Source: Ailanthus altissimus
Lineage: Eukaryota; Streptophyta; Magnoliopsida; Sapindales; Simaroubaceae
DNA length: 64,000 bases
Direction of reading: 5' to 3'
NCBI GenBank assembly: GCA_946807835.1
Contig: OX327693.1
Location: 11,053,501-11,117,500, forward strand
Made by a program: the position numbers and the translations under genes
Notes under the pieces: model-generated
What the model saw: the letters and a program-made list of their open reading frames with translations, nothing else
Database searches by the model: none
What the model was told of the DNA's origin: nothing
Shown: one piece after another, positions 11,701 to 23,738 of the stretch
Layout of the letters: the number at the start of each line of letters is the position of its first letter
How positions within the stretch are numbered: the stretch's first letter is position 1

Positions 11701-13053
11701 TAGTATGATTTATACCCAAATTTTGTATTTTGCTTCAAATTATAAATATGTTCTATTTAATTATATTTTCTAATTATAAATAGATGCACGATAGAAAATG
11801 TGACGCATAAGAATAAATGAGAGGCGAATTGGACATAAAACGAAGAAGTTACGCTCAAAATACGAAATGGGTACTAGGGCTGGGCGCCGCAGAGCCCAGC
11901 GACTGAAAGCCGCAGCGCCCAGCAACTGAGCACTGCAAAGCCTAAGTCAGTAGGTGAGTGCCACAGCACTTACAACCCAGCAGCCTTGCGACATATAAGA
12001 GCCCCTCTCAACTCTCTTATTTAAACTTGGATTCAAAGCCCCTCGCCCTTAGGGTTTCTCATACTACTAAAAACACTCTTTGAGGTCAAAAACACAGACT
12101 TGAGAGAGGTAAAAATGGAGAGAAAGAATTCACAACACAAAATCAAATATCAAAGCCAAGAAATCAAGATTCAAAATCAAGATTCAAGCTTCAAGTCAAG
12201 ATTGAGAGGAAGCAACCCAAGACGTCTTCTTGATTAATTTTTTTTCTTTTTTTTTTATCATTATGTTTTTGTTCTTATTGTTCTTCATGGATTGATTTGA
12301 TACTTTTGGTTTTGTGATGAGCTAAACTTGTTATTCTAGGGTTAGACTATGTAAACCTAGTATGTAGTTAGATTTCATTAATTCTTAGTTTATGAACTTA
12401 ATTATTATAATTGATTCATTCTATCTTGTGTTTATTGCTTTTATTATATCTGGCCAATATTATGAATGATTAAGAAACCATGATGAACTTGACAAAGGGA
12501 TTCATGGTTGAGCCTAGGTTAGGTTGATACATGATTATAAGATAATAACTATGAGTTCCATCTAGGATAGATATATACCTAAGTGGCATGTATGGTATAA
12601 TTTAGACTTGATCATAATGAATTAAATTCTGATTTGATTACCATAGACATACAAGTGATTGTTAGAATGTGTAATATAGTCACTTGACCATCAACAGACA
12701 CTTGTGATGCAATTAGTGTCTAAGCTAACAATTTATATTAAGGGATGACCTAAGTGATTAATGAATCCAATGAAATACTAAGGGATAAGTCTATACCTTA
12801 GATTATTATCCTTTGGTGAATTTATATCTCTTGTTTATTTTCTATTTCGGTTTAGTTTAATTTGATAGAATCAGGTTAATAAATTCAATTTCACATTTTG
12901 ATTTTTCTGAATAAAAGTTAAGTAGATATAATTTTAATAATTGATTGTATAATTAGATCACGTAGTCCTATTGGGATCGATACTTAAACTTAAATCCTAT
13001 ATTACTTGATACGATAGCGTGCACTTGCACTTAGCTAGTATAGCACCTAATCA
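11701..13053 (+). repeat. 5' LTR of the nested gypsy element
   Basis: It is about 1.35 kb and matches 17338-18654 nearly base for base over long blocks. U3 contains repeated GC-rich boxes of the GGGCGCCGCAG / GCGCCCAG type at 11878-11990, followed by a TATA-like CATATAAGAG at about 11992. The LTR ends near AATCA (13053), a few bases before the primer-binding site. Confidence 0.85.
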
Positions 13054-13059
13054 AGCTTT

Positions 13060-13078
13060 TGGTGCCGTTACCGAGGAC
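13060..13078 (+). other. Primer-binding site, tRNA-Asp type
   Basis: TGGTGCCGTTACCGAGGAC lies just after the 5' LTR. It differs at about three positions from the complement of the 3' end of plant tRNA-Asp(GUC), the primer used by Athila-type gypsy elements. Confidence 0.8.
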
Positions 13079-13257
13079 TAGTTTTATCTATTCTTTAGAT
13101 CAATACTAACACCAAACTACTTACTTTTAATTCAGATTTTTGGTTTTTGTTTTATCTTCTTCTTTTTACTTTATTTTGCTTTGACAGTTCATACCATAGA
13201 GGGAAATAATGATTATATGAATAATCCTATCTTGAGCTCATGATATAACAGAGAGCT

Positions 13258-14033
13258 TTGAAAGAGTATGCTATCCTAACTACAAATGGTATTCAATCTA
13301 GTATTCGGCGACTAACCATCAACGCTAATAATTTTGAGATTAAGCCGAATATTATTCAAATGCTGAAAGAAACTTTACACTTTAGCAGAGCTCCCAATGA
13401 CGATCCTAACATTCATATCATAAATTTCTTGAAAATTTGTGATACCTTCAAATACAACGGAGTCTCCGACGATCCTATTAGATTGAGACTATTCCCTTTC
13501 TTCTTAAGGGGACAGAGCCAAAATTTGATTGGGTCAGGATCCATATTAACGTGGAAAGATCTAGCATATAAGTTTTTAGCCAAGTTTTTTTCACCAACAA
13601 AGATAGGAAATATGAAGAATGACATTACTTCATTCATTCAGATTGATGGAGAGTCATTGTATGAGGCGTGGGAGCACTTCAAGGACATGTTGAGGAAGTG
13701 TCCTCATCATAGAGTCTTAAATAGCCATTAGTCCAAACGTTCTATAATGGATTAGTAGGCCATTTGAAGATTATTGTAGATGCCGTTACTGGAGGAGTTT
13801 AATGAATAAGTTTACAGATGAGGCTAATGATCTATTAGAAGAGATGGCATCAAACAGTTACTAATGGCCAGCAGAGCATGTTGCTAGTATATATGAAATT
13901 GACACATTCAATAAATTAGTAGCTCAAATCAATACTTTATCTAAGAAGTTTAATGCATTGAATGATGTTAAAACCTAACAAGTGACATGCGACTTTTGTG
14001 GTGATAACCACATGAATAGGTAGTGCATAGAAG
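13258..14033 (+). pseudogene. gag of the nested gypsy element
   Basis: An open stretch at 13258-13731 (157 residues from a TTG at its left edge, not a true start) has the plant gypsy Gag core. Recognisable blocks are FLKICDTFKYNGVSDDPIRL, WKDLAYKFLAKFF and ESLYEAWEHFKDMLRKCPHH. After a stop the code continues, degraded, to a zinc knuckle (CDFCGDNHMNR*C) at about 13990-14030. The upstream ATG region is broken by stops. The product would form the RNA-packaging particle. Confidence 0.8.
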
Positions 14034-14776
14034 CAATGAATTATGTGGGCAATTTTAATCATCAACAACCTAACCCGAAATCAAATTCCTACAATCCAGG
14101 GTGGAGAGATCATCCTAACTTCTTTTGATGTAACAACCAATAGGAGCCATCTAGACCAATGAATCCCTCAGGATTCCAGCCACTGTAAAAGAGGAAGCCA
14201 GCTTTAGAAGATATGTTGATACAATATATAAAGTCTAACGATGCCATTCTATAAAATTATTTAGTATTATTAAAGAATTTAGAGGTACAGATGGGATAAC
14301 TTGCTGCTACAATTAATAAGAGACCTACTGGAACTCTACCAAGCGATACCGAGACAAATCCTAGAGGAAGTGTAGTGCAATGCCAAGCTGTCAACTTACG
14401 AAGTGAAAAGATCTTACATGAAAACACACAACCAACACCACTTTCAAAGATGAAGAAAAAGAATAAGGTTGAACAACAAGAAGATATATAGCTATTTAGA
14501 CCACATATTCTTTTTCCTCAAAGGCTAAAAAGGTACAATACAAGTGTAGAAACTGAAAAATTATAGCAAGGCAGTCCTAAAAGTGCAGAAAATAAAGATG
14601 GGTAACATACAAGTGCAGAAAATGCAAGTACCAATGTGCAATATCAGTAAATCACACCTCCTCTACCATTTCCACAGAAGCTGCAAAATAAAAGATTAGA
14701 TAAGCAATTCTCTAAATTTCTTGATGTTTTTAAGAAATTACATATTAATATCCATTTTGCAGATGCACTTGAACAG

Positions 14777-15441
14777 ATGCCTAGTTACGTCAGATTCATG
14801 AAGAGTATCCTTTTCAAGAAGACGAGACTAGAGGATTATATAGCATTGACAGAGAAGTGTAGCACTATCCTTCAAAAGAAGCTACCTCTAAAACTCAAAG
14901 ATCCTGGGAGATTTACCAAACCGTGCTCTATTGGCAATCATGACCTTGGCAAAGCTCTATGTGATCTAGGAGCAAGTATCAATCTCATGCCTCTCTTTGT
15001 CAACAACAAGTTAGGTTTGAGAGAAGCGAAATTGATCAATATCATACTTCAACTTACTGATCGCTCTCTCGCCTACCCGAAGGGAATTATTGAGGACGTG
15101 CTAGTAAAGGTGGACAAATTCATCTTCCTTGTTGATTTCATTTTCTAGACATTGAAGAAGACAATGAGATCCTCATCATCCTTGGAAGATCTTTTCTAGC
15201 CACGGGACATATAGTCATAGATGTTCAAAAATTGGAGATGACTATGAGAATACAAGATGACACTGCAACCTTTAAAGTCTTTAAGGAGATCAAATTGTCA
15301 TTTGAGAGTAAATACTATGGTAGTATTGATGTGATGCATCTAAATATCAAAGAGCTCAAAAACATTGAGATTTTGAATCCTCACATAAAAAAAAAGGCGT
15401 TAAGGCATAGAAAGAAGAAAGAAGAAAGAAGAAGAAGATAG
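14777..15441 (+). pseudogene. Aspartic protease region of the nested gypsy element
   Basis: Two open pieces (14777-15148, 15232-15441) are separated by a single TAG at 15146-15148 within LVDFIF*TLEEDNEIL-like text. Piece one carries ALCDLGASINLMP, the protease site with DLGAS in place of DTGA/DSGA, which is common in this plant family. It also has the flap-region text KGIIEDVLVKVDKF. Between the pieces is IILGRSFLATGHIVID, the conserved ILGRPFL block. The end becomes a Lys/Arg-rich run. No reverse transcriptase follows. Confidence 0.8.
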
Positions 15442-17337
15442 AGCAAAACAATTACAGGATCAAAGATAAGAGCAAAGGAGAACCACTTCACTGGCTTAAG
15501 ATTCAAATCTTTTCGGAGAAGCACAAGAAAGAAGAAAAAGTTACTACCCAAGATCTAATAAAGAAAATGTGGAAGTCAAAACAAAGGAAGCCCAGCAAGC
15601 TCACATATAAAAATGCTTCCACCATTGATTTTAATCCTCTATAAGAGTAGAAAGAGCCCGCCAAGCCGACGGTATTAAATTAAGCGCTTATTAGAAGGCA
15701 ACCCAAGTAAATTTTTAATTTTATTAGCTTATTTTTAGTTTTAGTTATGTTAGTTTCTTTATTTCTTATAGGAACAAAATCAGCAAGTCAAGTATTCAAG
15801 AAAGCAGAACAAGCAATTTAAAGCGTTATAAGCAACGGCATACCACAATCCAATCAATAGGCAACAACGCTACATTACTTCAACTTCAGTTACTATGAGA
15901 GTTTTTCTTACTTTTAAGTTTATTTTTAGACATTGAGGACAATGTCTAATTTAAGTTTCGGGGTGGGAAACACATTACCTGTGTTTATGTTGCTGTATAC
16001 TTTGATTGATTGTCTTGTGGGGTAAATTTTTTTAATTTCTTTTTTAGTTGTTAAGTTTGGTTGTGATGATGATCATTAGTTCATGATAAAAAAATAGAAT
16101 ATTGATTGAATTTATTTTCACAAGTCTCTAGGAAACAATAATTGCTTGAGATAATTCTTATATCATGAATCTTGGACGAAATTCAAGCTTACTGATCACG
16201 TACTCTTGAGCACATTAAAATAAGCCTGTATTAGTTGAATTTTTTTACTTAGAGATACTTTATGCTTAAGTAATACACCACGGTCTCGAAGACCAACATT
16301 TTAGAACTTGCTTGATTAATACTTGAGGCGACATCCTAGAATTCACATGCTAAGAGAAATGACATTAGGTCATCTTTGAACTGATTGAACCTTTTAGAGC
16401 CTACCTTATATGTATATTTATCCCTAGTCACCCTATTTGAACCTAATTGCCCATTTTTTCTGTTTAACCACATTATAAGCCTAAAGACTTTTCACTTACT
16501 TATCCTAAAATCTACCAGTAGCACCATAAACCTCGAGCTTATTTAAAAATATTCTTAAAATAAAGAAGGTTGTGGATGTATGAAAGAATGGTACTGCATG
16601 AAAAGTAATAAATTTTGAAGGTACATATCAATCTTAGTTTGGGGGTGCATAAAAAAAAAGTTTTAGATGCATAATACCCCCAACCTAAGAAAAATAAGAA
16701 ATTCTTTGTAAAAGTGTGATTAAAAGAAAAATGAGAATATCATAAGTTTGGGGGAAGAGATGAATAATCAAGGGGGAGAATAAATCAAGAGGTTTCTAAG
16801 TAAATTTTAAGTGTCAATGATGTGATTTGCACTTAATATATATCTTTATATCTCACATTTACATTAACCTTACATTACAAAATTAAAGTCCTAAATAGAT
16901 CCCTAAACATGTGTATTTCTACATTAGTGGAGAATAGTACGAAAAACAAGCTTATGGTAGTGTTATAATTAAAAAAATGCCAAGATATCATATTTATATA
17001 TTTCTTAAGTATTGAGTAAATCTATGTTCTATTTAGCTAATTACTTACTTATTACACATACGCATAAGTGATCATTATTTATAAGGGAGAATGAAGTATA
17101 TATTTGATCAATGGTATGAGAATTGTAGAAAGTTGTTTATTGATTTCTGAAGAGTCTTGTGCTATTTTTAATAACTTTAATTTGAGACTATGATGATAAT
17201 TGTTTAATCAACCAAAGCTTATTTTTAGTTTTTAGTTTTTAGTTTTTTTTTTTTATTCATGAATAATTTATGAATGTTTTTCTTTGTTTTGCTCGAGAAC
17301 GAGCAAAGTCTTAAGTTTAGGGGTATTTAATAAGGGC
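15442..17337 (+). other. Non-coding 3' internal region with four polypurine-like tracts
   Basis: This 1.9-kb stretch occupies the place of reverse transcriptase and integrase but shows no trace of them. AAGTTT followed by a G-run occurs near 15950, 16635 (AGTTTGGGGGT), 16745 (AAGTTTGGGGG) and 17315 (AAGTTTAGGGG). The last one abuts the 3' LTR and is the likely plus-strand primer. Confidence 0.6.
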
Positions 17338-18654
17338 TAGTATGATTTGTACCCAACTTTTGTATTTTGCTTCAAATCATATATATTTGGCTATTTAATT
17401 GTGTTTTCGGATCATAAATAGATGCATGATAGAAAATGTGATGCATAAGAACAAATGGGAGGCAAATTGGACATAAAACGAAGAAGTTACACTCAAAATA
17501 CGAAATGGGTACTAGAGCTGGGCGCCGCAGCGCCCAATGACTGAGCACCGCAAAGCCCAGGCCAGTAGCTGAGCGCTGCAGTGCCCATGCGACATGTAAG
17601 AGCCCCTCTCAAATCTTCTATTTTAACTTGGATTCGAAGCCCCTCGCCATTAGGATTTCTCATACCAATAAAAACACTCTTTTGAGGTCAAATACACAGA
17701 CTTGAAAAAGGAAGCAATAGAGAGAAAGAATTCACAACAAAAAAATCAAAAATCAAAGCCAATAAATTAAGATTCAAGATCAAGATTCAAGCTTCAAATC
17801 AAGATTGAGAGAGAAGCAACCCAAGACGTTTTCTTGATTAGCTTTTTTTTCTCTTTTCTTATCATTATGTTTTTGTTCTTATTGTTCTTCATGGATTGAT
17901 TTGATACTTTTGGTTTTGTGATGAGCTAAACTTGTTATTCTAGGGTTAGACTATGTAAACCTAGTATGTAGTTAGATTTCATTAATTCTTAGTTTATGAA
18001 TTTAATTATTATAATTGATTCATTCTATCTTGTGTTTATTGCTTTTATTATATTTGGCCAATATTATGAATGATTAAGAAACCATGATGAACTTGACAAA
18101 AAGATTCATGGTTGAGCCTAGGTTAGGTTGATACATGATTATATGATAACAACTATGAGTTCCATCTAGGATAGATATATACCTAAGTGGCATGTATGGT
18201 ATAATTTAGACTTGATCATAATGAATTAAATTCTAATTTGATTACCATAGACATACAGGTGATTGTTAGAATGTGTAATATAGTCACTTGACCATCGACA
18301 GACACTTGTGATGCAATTAGTGTCTAAGCTAACAATTTATATTAAGGGATGACCTAAGTTATTAATGAATCTAATGAAATACTAAGGGATAAGTCTATAC
18401 CCTAGATTATTATCCTTTGGTGAATTTATATCTCTTGTTTATTTTCTATTTCGGTTTAGTTTAATTTGATAGAATCAGGTTAATAAATTCAATTTCACAT
18501 TTTGATTTTTTTGAATAAAAGTTAAGTAGATATAATTTTAATAATTGATTGTATAATTAGATCACGTAGTCCTATTGGGATCGATACTTAAACTTAAATC
18601 ATATATATTACTTGATACGATAGCGTGCACTTGCGCTTAACTATTAAAGCATCA
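17338..18654 (+). repeat. 3' LTR of the nested gypsy element
   Basis: It starts in TAGTATGATTTGTACCC and ends near AGCATCA. Compared with the 5' LTR it has a shorter GC-rich box region in U3 (about 17518-17590) and scattered substitutions. The R-U5 part is almost identical. Confidence 0.85.
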
Positions 18655-19876
18655 ATTAGTATGAGCTTTAGATCTATGAAATTTTTAGGGTTCTTGTATT
18701 TGGCCTAGATTTTCTCGATGGTGATATTGATCAAAATTATGGATTAAACTATTGCTTTAGTCGCTTTTCAGCTCTATTGTCTTTTTTCATAGTAGATTGT
18801 AGATTGCTTCTCATGATTTCCCTTCCATGGTGAGCTTTCTTTCTTCCATGTTATGGTCAAGAAAGCTTCATTTTTTGTAGCTACTTTTTCTTCCTCTTCG
18901 TGTATCCATTGCTTGAATTTCTAATTAATTAGTTCGAAAGTGGTGAAATTATTTTTGAACTATAGTGGTAATAGGTAATAGATGGTCTTACTGCCTTTTG
19001 GTATGCTTGGGTTGTTATCTCCGAGTCATAGTGCCCTATTTCACTTAGCTCCCTGTTGAATAAATTCAAAAAGCTCCTGATCGTTTCATTATTCACTTGT
19101 CTCATAAAAAAAATAAGTCTAATGTAGTCTTTCTCTTCTTCCGGTTATAGATGTATTACATGATAAACACTGTTGTAAGTTTCATGAAAGAAGATATGGA
19201 ATTCTCTTTCAATTGCTGAAACTAATTCTGGGCAGGCCTTTTGAGACTAGAAGGGAAGATTATACACTTTAGCATATTATCATTATTATGCATGATCATC
19301 CTCGCATTAAAGTGGAAGATGTGTTTCTTCTGGGTCCCTTGATCTGTTGTAAGAAGTGAATTTTGGCAACACAAACTACTTTAGCCTCTCCCCTTTCCTT
19401 AACTCCTCCATAAACGGATCTTGGTTAGCCTCCTTGTCAGGGAGACTGTATCTTTAATGCCTTCCATAAAGCTAGCTTATCTCTTTCAAGATAGTAATTT
19501 TGAATTCCTGCTCCTTGGTTGACCGGATCCCAAGTTCTACTGCTTTTGGCTTTTCATGCTACTATATAATCCTTTCTTTTAAGATTGTCGGGTATCTGTA
19601 GGGAAAAGTTATTTGAAGTCATCTTGGAAGCCTTAGCCCTTCTCCAAGGCTTCTAAACAGGTTTAAACTCTTGGTTTTCCTTTCGAGAGTCCTTCAACCC
19701 TTTTTTTATTTTTGTAAAAATTCCTGATAGCTAATGGAAGTGTTGTCATCGACTTTTTCGGGAGGGACAAGATTCCCCACCTTGTTGATTCCCACCTTGG
19801 TTGATTGTTCACTGGTGCTTCTCATTGTAATCTTCGTGATAGTTTTCTTCTTAAAGCTAAGATATGTTTTTTATCT
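18655..19876 (-). pseudogene. gypsy gag N-terminal region, decayed
   Basis: Read on the minus strand from 19876, the code has gag-like text in several frames. Examples are a block like LPKFTSYNRSRDPE, then IIFPSSLKRPAQN followed by FQQLKENSIS, then NNETIRSFLNLFNREL. These match the order of plant gypsy Gag (substrate-domain start, AFPSTLKG-type block, F-x-R-F block). Multiple stops and frameshifts are present. The 3' half continues at 11700-11479, beyond the nested element. Confidence 0.65.
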
Positions 19877-19877
19877 A

Positions 19878-19895
19878 TCCCCACAGTCGGCGCCA
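19878..19895 (-). other. Primer-binding site, tRNA-Arg-like, minus strand
   Basis: The minus strand reads TGGCGCCGACTGTGGGGA directly after the LTR. This resembles the TGGCGCCGTCTGTGGGA-type site of Tat/Ogre-related gypsy elements. It fixes the element orientation and the LTR edge at 19897. Confidence 0.75.
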
Positions 19896-19896
19896 T

Positions 19897-20588
19897 TGAA
19901 AGTTCTAAGGTCAAAACCTCAATAAATTACATCTTAGCCCTCGGATAATCTTTGAATTACTGTTAAAGAACATCATTCTCCTACAAAGAAAAAAAAAAGA
20001 ACACTCTGACGCTCAAGTTAGTAACTATCCAAAAAATACGTGATGTACATCGAAGTGCTCCAAACAAGAAGATTATATTCTATATTTTTCTCTCAATATG
20101 CTAGAAGTAATCGTGCTTAGTTTTTTTTTTTAATGTATCATGATTTATTATGCATGCCTATTTATAGTGCAGATATGATTAGGATCTAATTCATATTCAA
20201 ATGATATGATATAGGTATCACGATGAGATGATCATTATCATAGTATGATTATCTTATCATGATATAATAATATTTTATAATATGATAGAGTCATATCTTC
20301 TAGAGTTTAGATATAATTTATCATCCGAAAAAGAAGGATTTAAGTAAGATTCTTCTACTTGTAGGAAATCCTTGTTTATATAGAATAGTAATTCACTAAT
20401 AATAATCTGAATAGGTTTCAAGGTTTTAATCCATTTTCACCTTTCCATATCTTACGCAACTCGTTTATAGCTCATGGGTTGGCAAGTTCAATTATTTGGT
20501 ATATTAAATCTAAATTGGGCTCTTGTTAACTGTTCAAGGGTTCTCTTAAAAATGATATAGTGACGTGGACTGTTGGACTCATTTAACA
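19897..20588 (-). repeat. 5' LTR of the minus-strand gypsy element
   Basis: The plus-strand edges are TGAAAGTTCT and CATTTAACA, the same ends as the solo LTR at 6835-7610. Length is about 690 bp. Differences from the 3' LTR are many small indels and substitutions. Confidence 0.8.
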
Positions 20589-21454
20589 ATGGCCCTCCAG
20601 TCTCCATCTTGTAGTGATTTGCTTTGCGGTTTGGATTTGTACAATTTTTGATATGATTTAAAGTTTGTGGATTTGATTATTGTATTTTTATTTTTGTTTT
20701 CTTCATTTGTTTGGTTGATAGGAAAATGGAGTAAAGTAGAAGTGTTTTGTGGGATCGCTATTAAATTTTAAGCTTTGGGGTTGAACCTTCCAATTAAGGT
20801 GTTTCGATTTATGAGTTGGTAGAGGAAAAAAGATGAAGATTCGATATAAAGTTTAAAATGGTTCCAATATTTGATGATTGAGGCAGAGTGATTATTTGTA
20901 TGGAGCTTATCCTTTATTTGTTTTTTTAAATTTATCTTGATATTAAAAAACATTGTTTAGCAAGTGCCATAACTCAAATTCAAGTACATGTGGGTAAGAT
21001 ACGCTCGGTGCACAAGGCCTACCAATTAGGCCACACCTTTCAGTGCAACTTAAAGAACTCTCTTAAAAGAAAAATATGTGCAATTTAATAGTTTACAACT
21101 TAGACTACAAATAATTCTAGCTTGCATTATTTCAATAGTGTAATTTTGTGGTTGGGTTAAAATTAACTTATTAATTAAATTATATTAATTAAACAATAAA
21201 AAGATATTTGACAAAATTATGGTGTAATATTATGGTTGGGTTAATATAAAATTAATTAAATAAATTATATTAATTAAACAAAAAAATGAGAAAATTGTGG
21301 CAGTTGTCAAACCACCACCAACATTGCCGCCGTTGTATTTTAGAGGACCGCCATCATCATTAAATGCAAATTGTTTTTATTTACATGATAATGTTGGTAC
21401 TTATTGATGGAGTATTAGAAAAAGGTGAAAAAGGCCATTAATTGCAATGACCCT
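20589..21454. other. Unclassified interval between two retroelements
   Basis: A short minus-strand open frame (20953-20768) has no recognisable motif. The rest is AT-rich without terminal repeats, apart from a small GC-richer patch at 20990-21050. Confidence 0.4.
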
Positions 21455-21459
21455 CTAAC

Positions 21460-22018
21460 GGTTAGAATTAAAACAGGTTTTAAAATCTTACATTAAAATT
21501 TAAATTAATTGTGAATTATAAAATTTAATGGTATTAATTCTTAAAGTTATAAATTTAAAATTCAAATTCATGTAATTAAAAATTAATTTAAGAGTTATAA
21601 ATTTTAAATGTAAATTACATAATTAATATTTGAGTTATAAAATATTTACAATTTATAATAATGCTAAATAAATATTAATTTTAATACCTTAAGCCTTATG
21701 ACTATTATATGAAAGGGTCATTCCCTACTCTAAATCTATACACATATGCATCTTAAAGTCATACTCATTGAAGAGAGTGGCTGAGAGCATTTGAGTTGTA
21801 TCTTGAAGTTGAGGAGAATCACAAACCCACACGAAGAAAGGTCTCTTTGACTTAGGATAGCGCTACACACGTGCATCTCCATTGCACAAGCCAACTTTAT
21901 TTTCTTGTTTGAAATTGTGCTAGTTTTATTATTTTATTTGTATAGATAAATTTTTGTGCTATATAGTTTAATGATATGCCTACAAATAATATATAATATA
22001 TACATGTATATTTTTACA
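21460..22018 (+). repeat. 5' LTR of the copia element
   Basis: It shares long blocks with 29522-30144, for example AAAGGGTCATTCCCTACTCT and AATTAATTTAAGAGTTATAA. It ends TTTTTACA like its partner. The expected TGTT start is mutated to GGTT. Confidence 0.8.
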
Positions 22019-22789
22019 TTCTAATTCCAAATAGAATCTCTTTTTTTTTAAGATTATTTTTTATTATTATTTGTGTTGAATTCTTAAATTGATATATTTA
22101 TTATTTTGCTTGAATTAAAATATTTAATATTAGCAATTTGTTAGTTGTTTGCTTTTTAATTTTATTGACCTTCTATTATACAACTAGAAAAAAACAACTT
22201 AGATATTCCTTTTAAGAGTTTATTTCTTGTATTGAGTTTAATTTTCTCAAATTCATTACATATTGTAATAATTAAATTAAAAATATATATATCTCACAAT
22301 ATTTTAGAGTTATAAACATAGATTTTTTTATAGATAAATATCAATTCTCTAGTTATAAAGTATTTTGACCAATACTATTTAATTTGTTGGAAATAGTTTT
22401 AGTGTATAGTTTTGAACTCTTTATTGTCCAAAAAATAAAATTGTGTTTTATAATTTTATGTAACATAAGCTCTAGAGTTATTTTTAAAAAAAAGAAAAAA
22501 CAATTCTATAAAACAATTAAAATTGTTTGTTTTCTTAAAAAAAAAGTTGAACTTTATATAAAAAAAAAAGGTTGCCTTCTTAAGCGTTAATATATATTTA
22601 ATTAATTCATTGTATTAACTAGTTAGTATTTTATAACTTCTTTGGTTTGAATTGTTATTTATTATAATATTGCATCTAAATTTATATCTTTCAATTTTAC
22701 TTTCTAGTTATTTTATTCTAATAAATTGTGTTATTATATTTAGATTGCATATTCCTTTGCTTTTAGAATTCTTTAAGAAAATGAATAGT
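22019..22789 (+). other. 5' leader of the copia element
   Basis: This is very AT-rich with A-runs. The open frame at 22384-22590 is Lys/Phe/Ile-rich low-complexity text, not a convincing gene. A standard TGGTATCAGAGC primer site was not seen after the LTR. Confidence 0.45.
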
Positions 22790-23738
22790 TCATAAGAAGC
22801 ATTTAGTATTAAGCTTGAAAAGTTTAATGGATAAAATTTTAGGAGATGGCAAAGATAAGTGAAATATTGCCTTACCATTTTAGGACTAGTTTTGGCCATC
22901 GAACCAAATAGCTTAACAACTTAATAAACCTCTAGTTTTAGTTCTTCAACAACTTTTACTACTCAACTTTCGAAAGAAGACATTGATTATCATTGTCATA
23001 ATCGATTTTTGAGTGCTTTGTCATACATCTCTATGATGTTTATCAAATTATCAAGAATGCTTTAGATTTATGGAATACTCTTGAAGTTATTTATGGAGTA
23101 GAAGACACTAGTATAGATAAATTTATTGTATCTAGTTTTAATAATTATAAGATGGTATACTCAAAATTCATAAATGATCAAATTCTTGAGTTTCAAGAAC
23201 TTTTGAAAAAGATTGAGAAAAATGATACCAAACTTAGCGAAAATTATAAGATAACTTGTTTAATAGATAAGTTACCCACTAGTTGTCTGATTTTGCAAAG
23301 TCTCTTAAGCATAGAGAATGAGAACTTACCATGATACCAGTGATTAATTCACTTAGAATTAAAGAAAAAAATAGATCCAATGATGTGAGTAAAAATGAGA
23401 CTACTAAGATAAACCTAGTAGAAAGCTCAAAGAATAATAAGAAATACAATAGTTATTAATAAGAAAAACTTTAAGGCCAAGATCAATCAAAACTCTCACT
23501 ATAACAATCCTAAGAATTCTAAAGGCAATGAGGATAGGCCATGCTTGTTTATAGAAGGACCAACCATACGGCTAAGGATGGTTACTTTAAGAAGACTGAG
23601 TTTGCAAGTCTAAGCCTACATATTTTAGAAAAGAACAAAAGGATCAAGTTAACGTGTTAGAAGATAAGGATGATTCGAATAATCCCATTATTAGGTATAA
23701 TCCTAATCTTCTAAGTGTTAATTATGCTTTTAAAAATA
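22790..23738 (+). pseudogene. copia gag remains
   Basis: Gag-like text starts near 22810 (KLEKFNG followed by RRW). It continues through the open piece 23152-23334, with FINDQILEFQELLKKIE then LSENYKITCLIDKLP. This is the UBN2-type capsid region of copia Gag. Degraded Lys-rich and Cys-containing text follows. Stops interrupt it at several points. Confidence 0.7.

Larger units (their letters stand above)
11701..18654 (+). mobile_element. Nested gag-protease-only Ty3/gypsy element (TR-GAG-like)
   Basis: Two closely similar LTRs (11701-13053, 17338-18654) enclose, in order, a tRNA-Asp primer-binding site, gag with a zinc knuckle, an aspartic protease, and about 1.9 kb without code ending in purine-rich tracts. 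Reverse transcriptase, RNase H and integrase are absent, so the element must have been mobilised in trans. It is inserted within gag of the minus-strand gypsy element. TAGTA at both outer junctions (11701-11705 and 18656-18660) is a possible TSD, but TAGTA also precedes the internal edge of the 3' LTR, so the exact first base is uncertain. Confidence 0.85.
7696..20588 (-). mobile_element. Non-autonomous Ty3/gypsy (Tat-like) element carrying a nested element
   Basis: Two direct LTR copies (7696-8320 and 19897-20588) bound the region. In minus-strand order it holds the 5' LTR, a tRNA-Arg-type primer-binding site, gag remains (19876-18655, resuming at 11700-11479), three tandem-repeat arrays, and the 3' LTR. 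Removing the nested element 11701-18654 leaves about 5.9 kb. No protease, reverse transcriptase or integrase was found, so it would have depended on enzymes from another element. The flanking 5-mers (ATCTC and ATGGC) do not form a clean TSD. LTR divergence is substantial, implying age. Confidence 0.75.

Noticed and set aside
20990..21060. tRNA-like patch
   Set aside because: It lacks the A and B box pattern and a foldable cloverleaf. It is only a small GC-richer island.
22384..22590. Lys/Phe-rich frame in the copia leader
   Set aside because: It is low-complexity translation of A- and T-runs.
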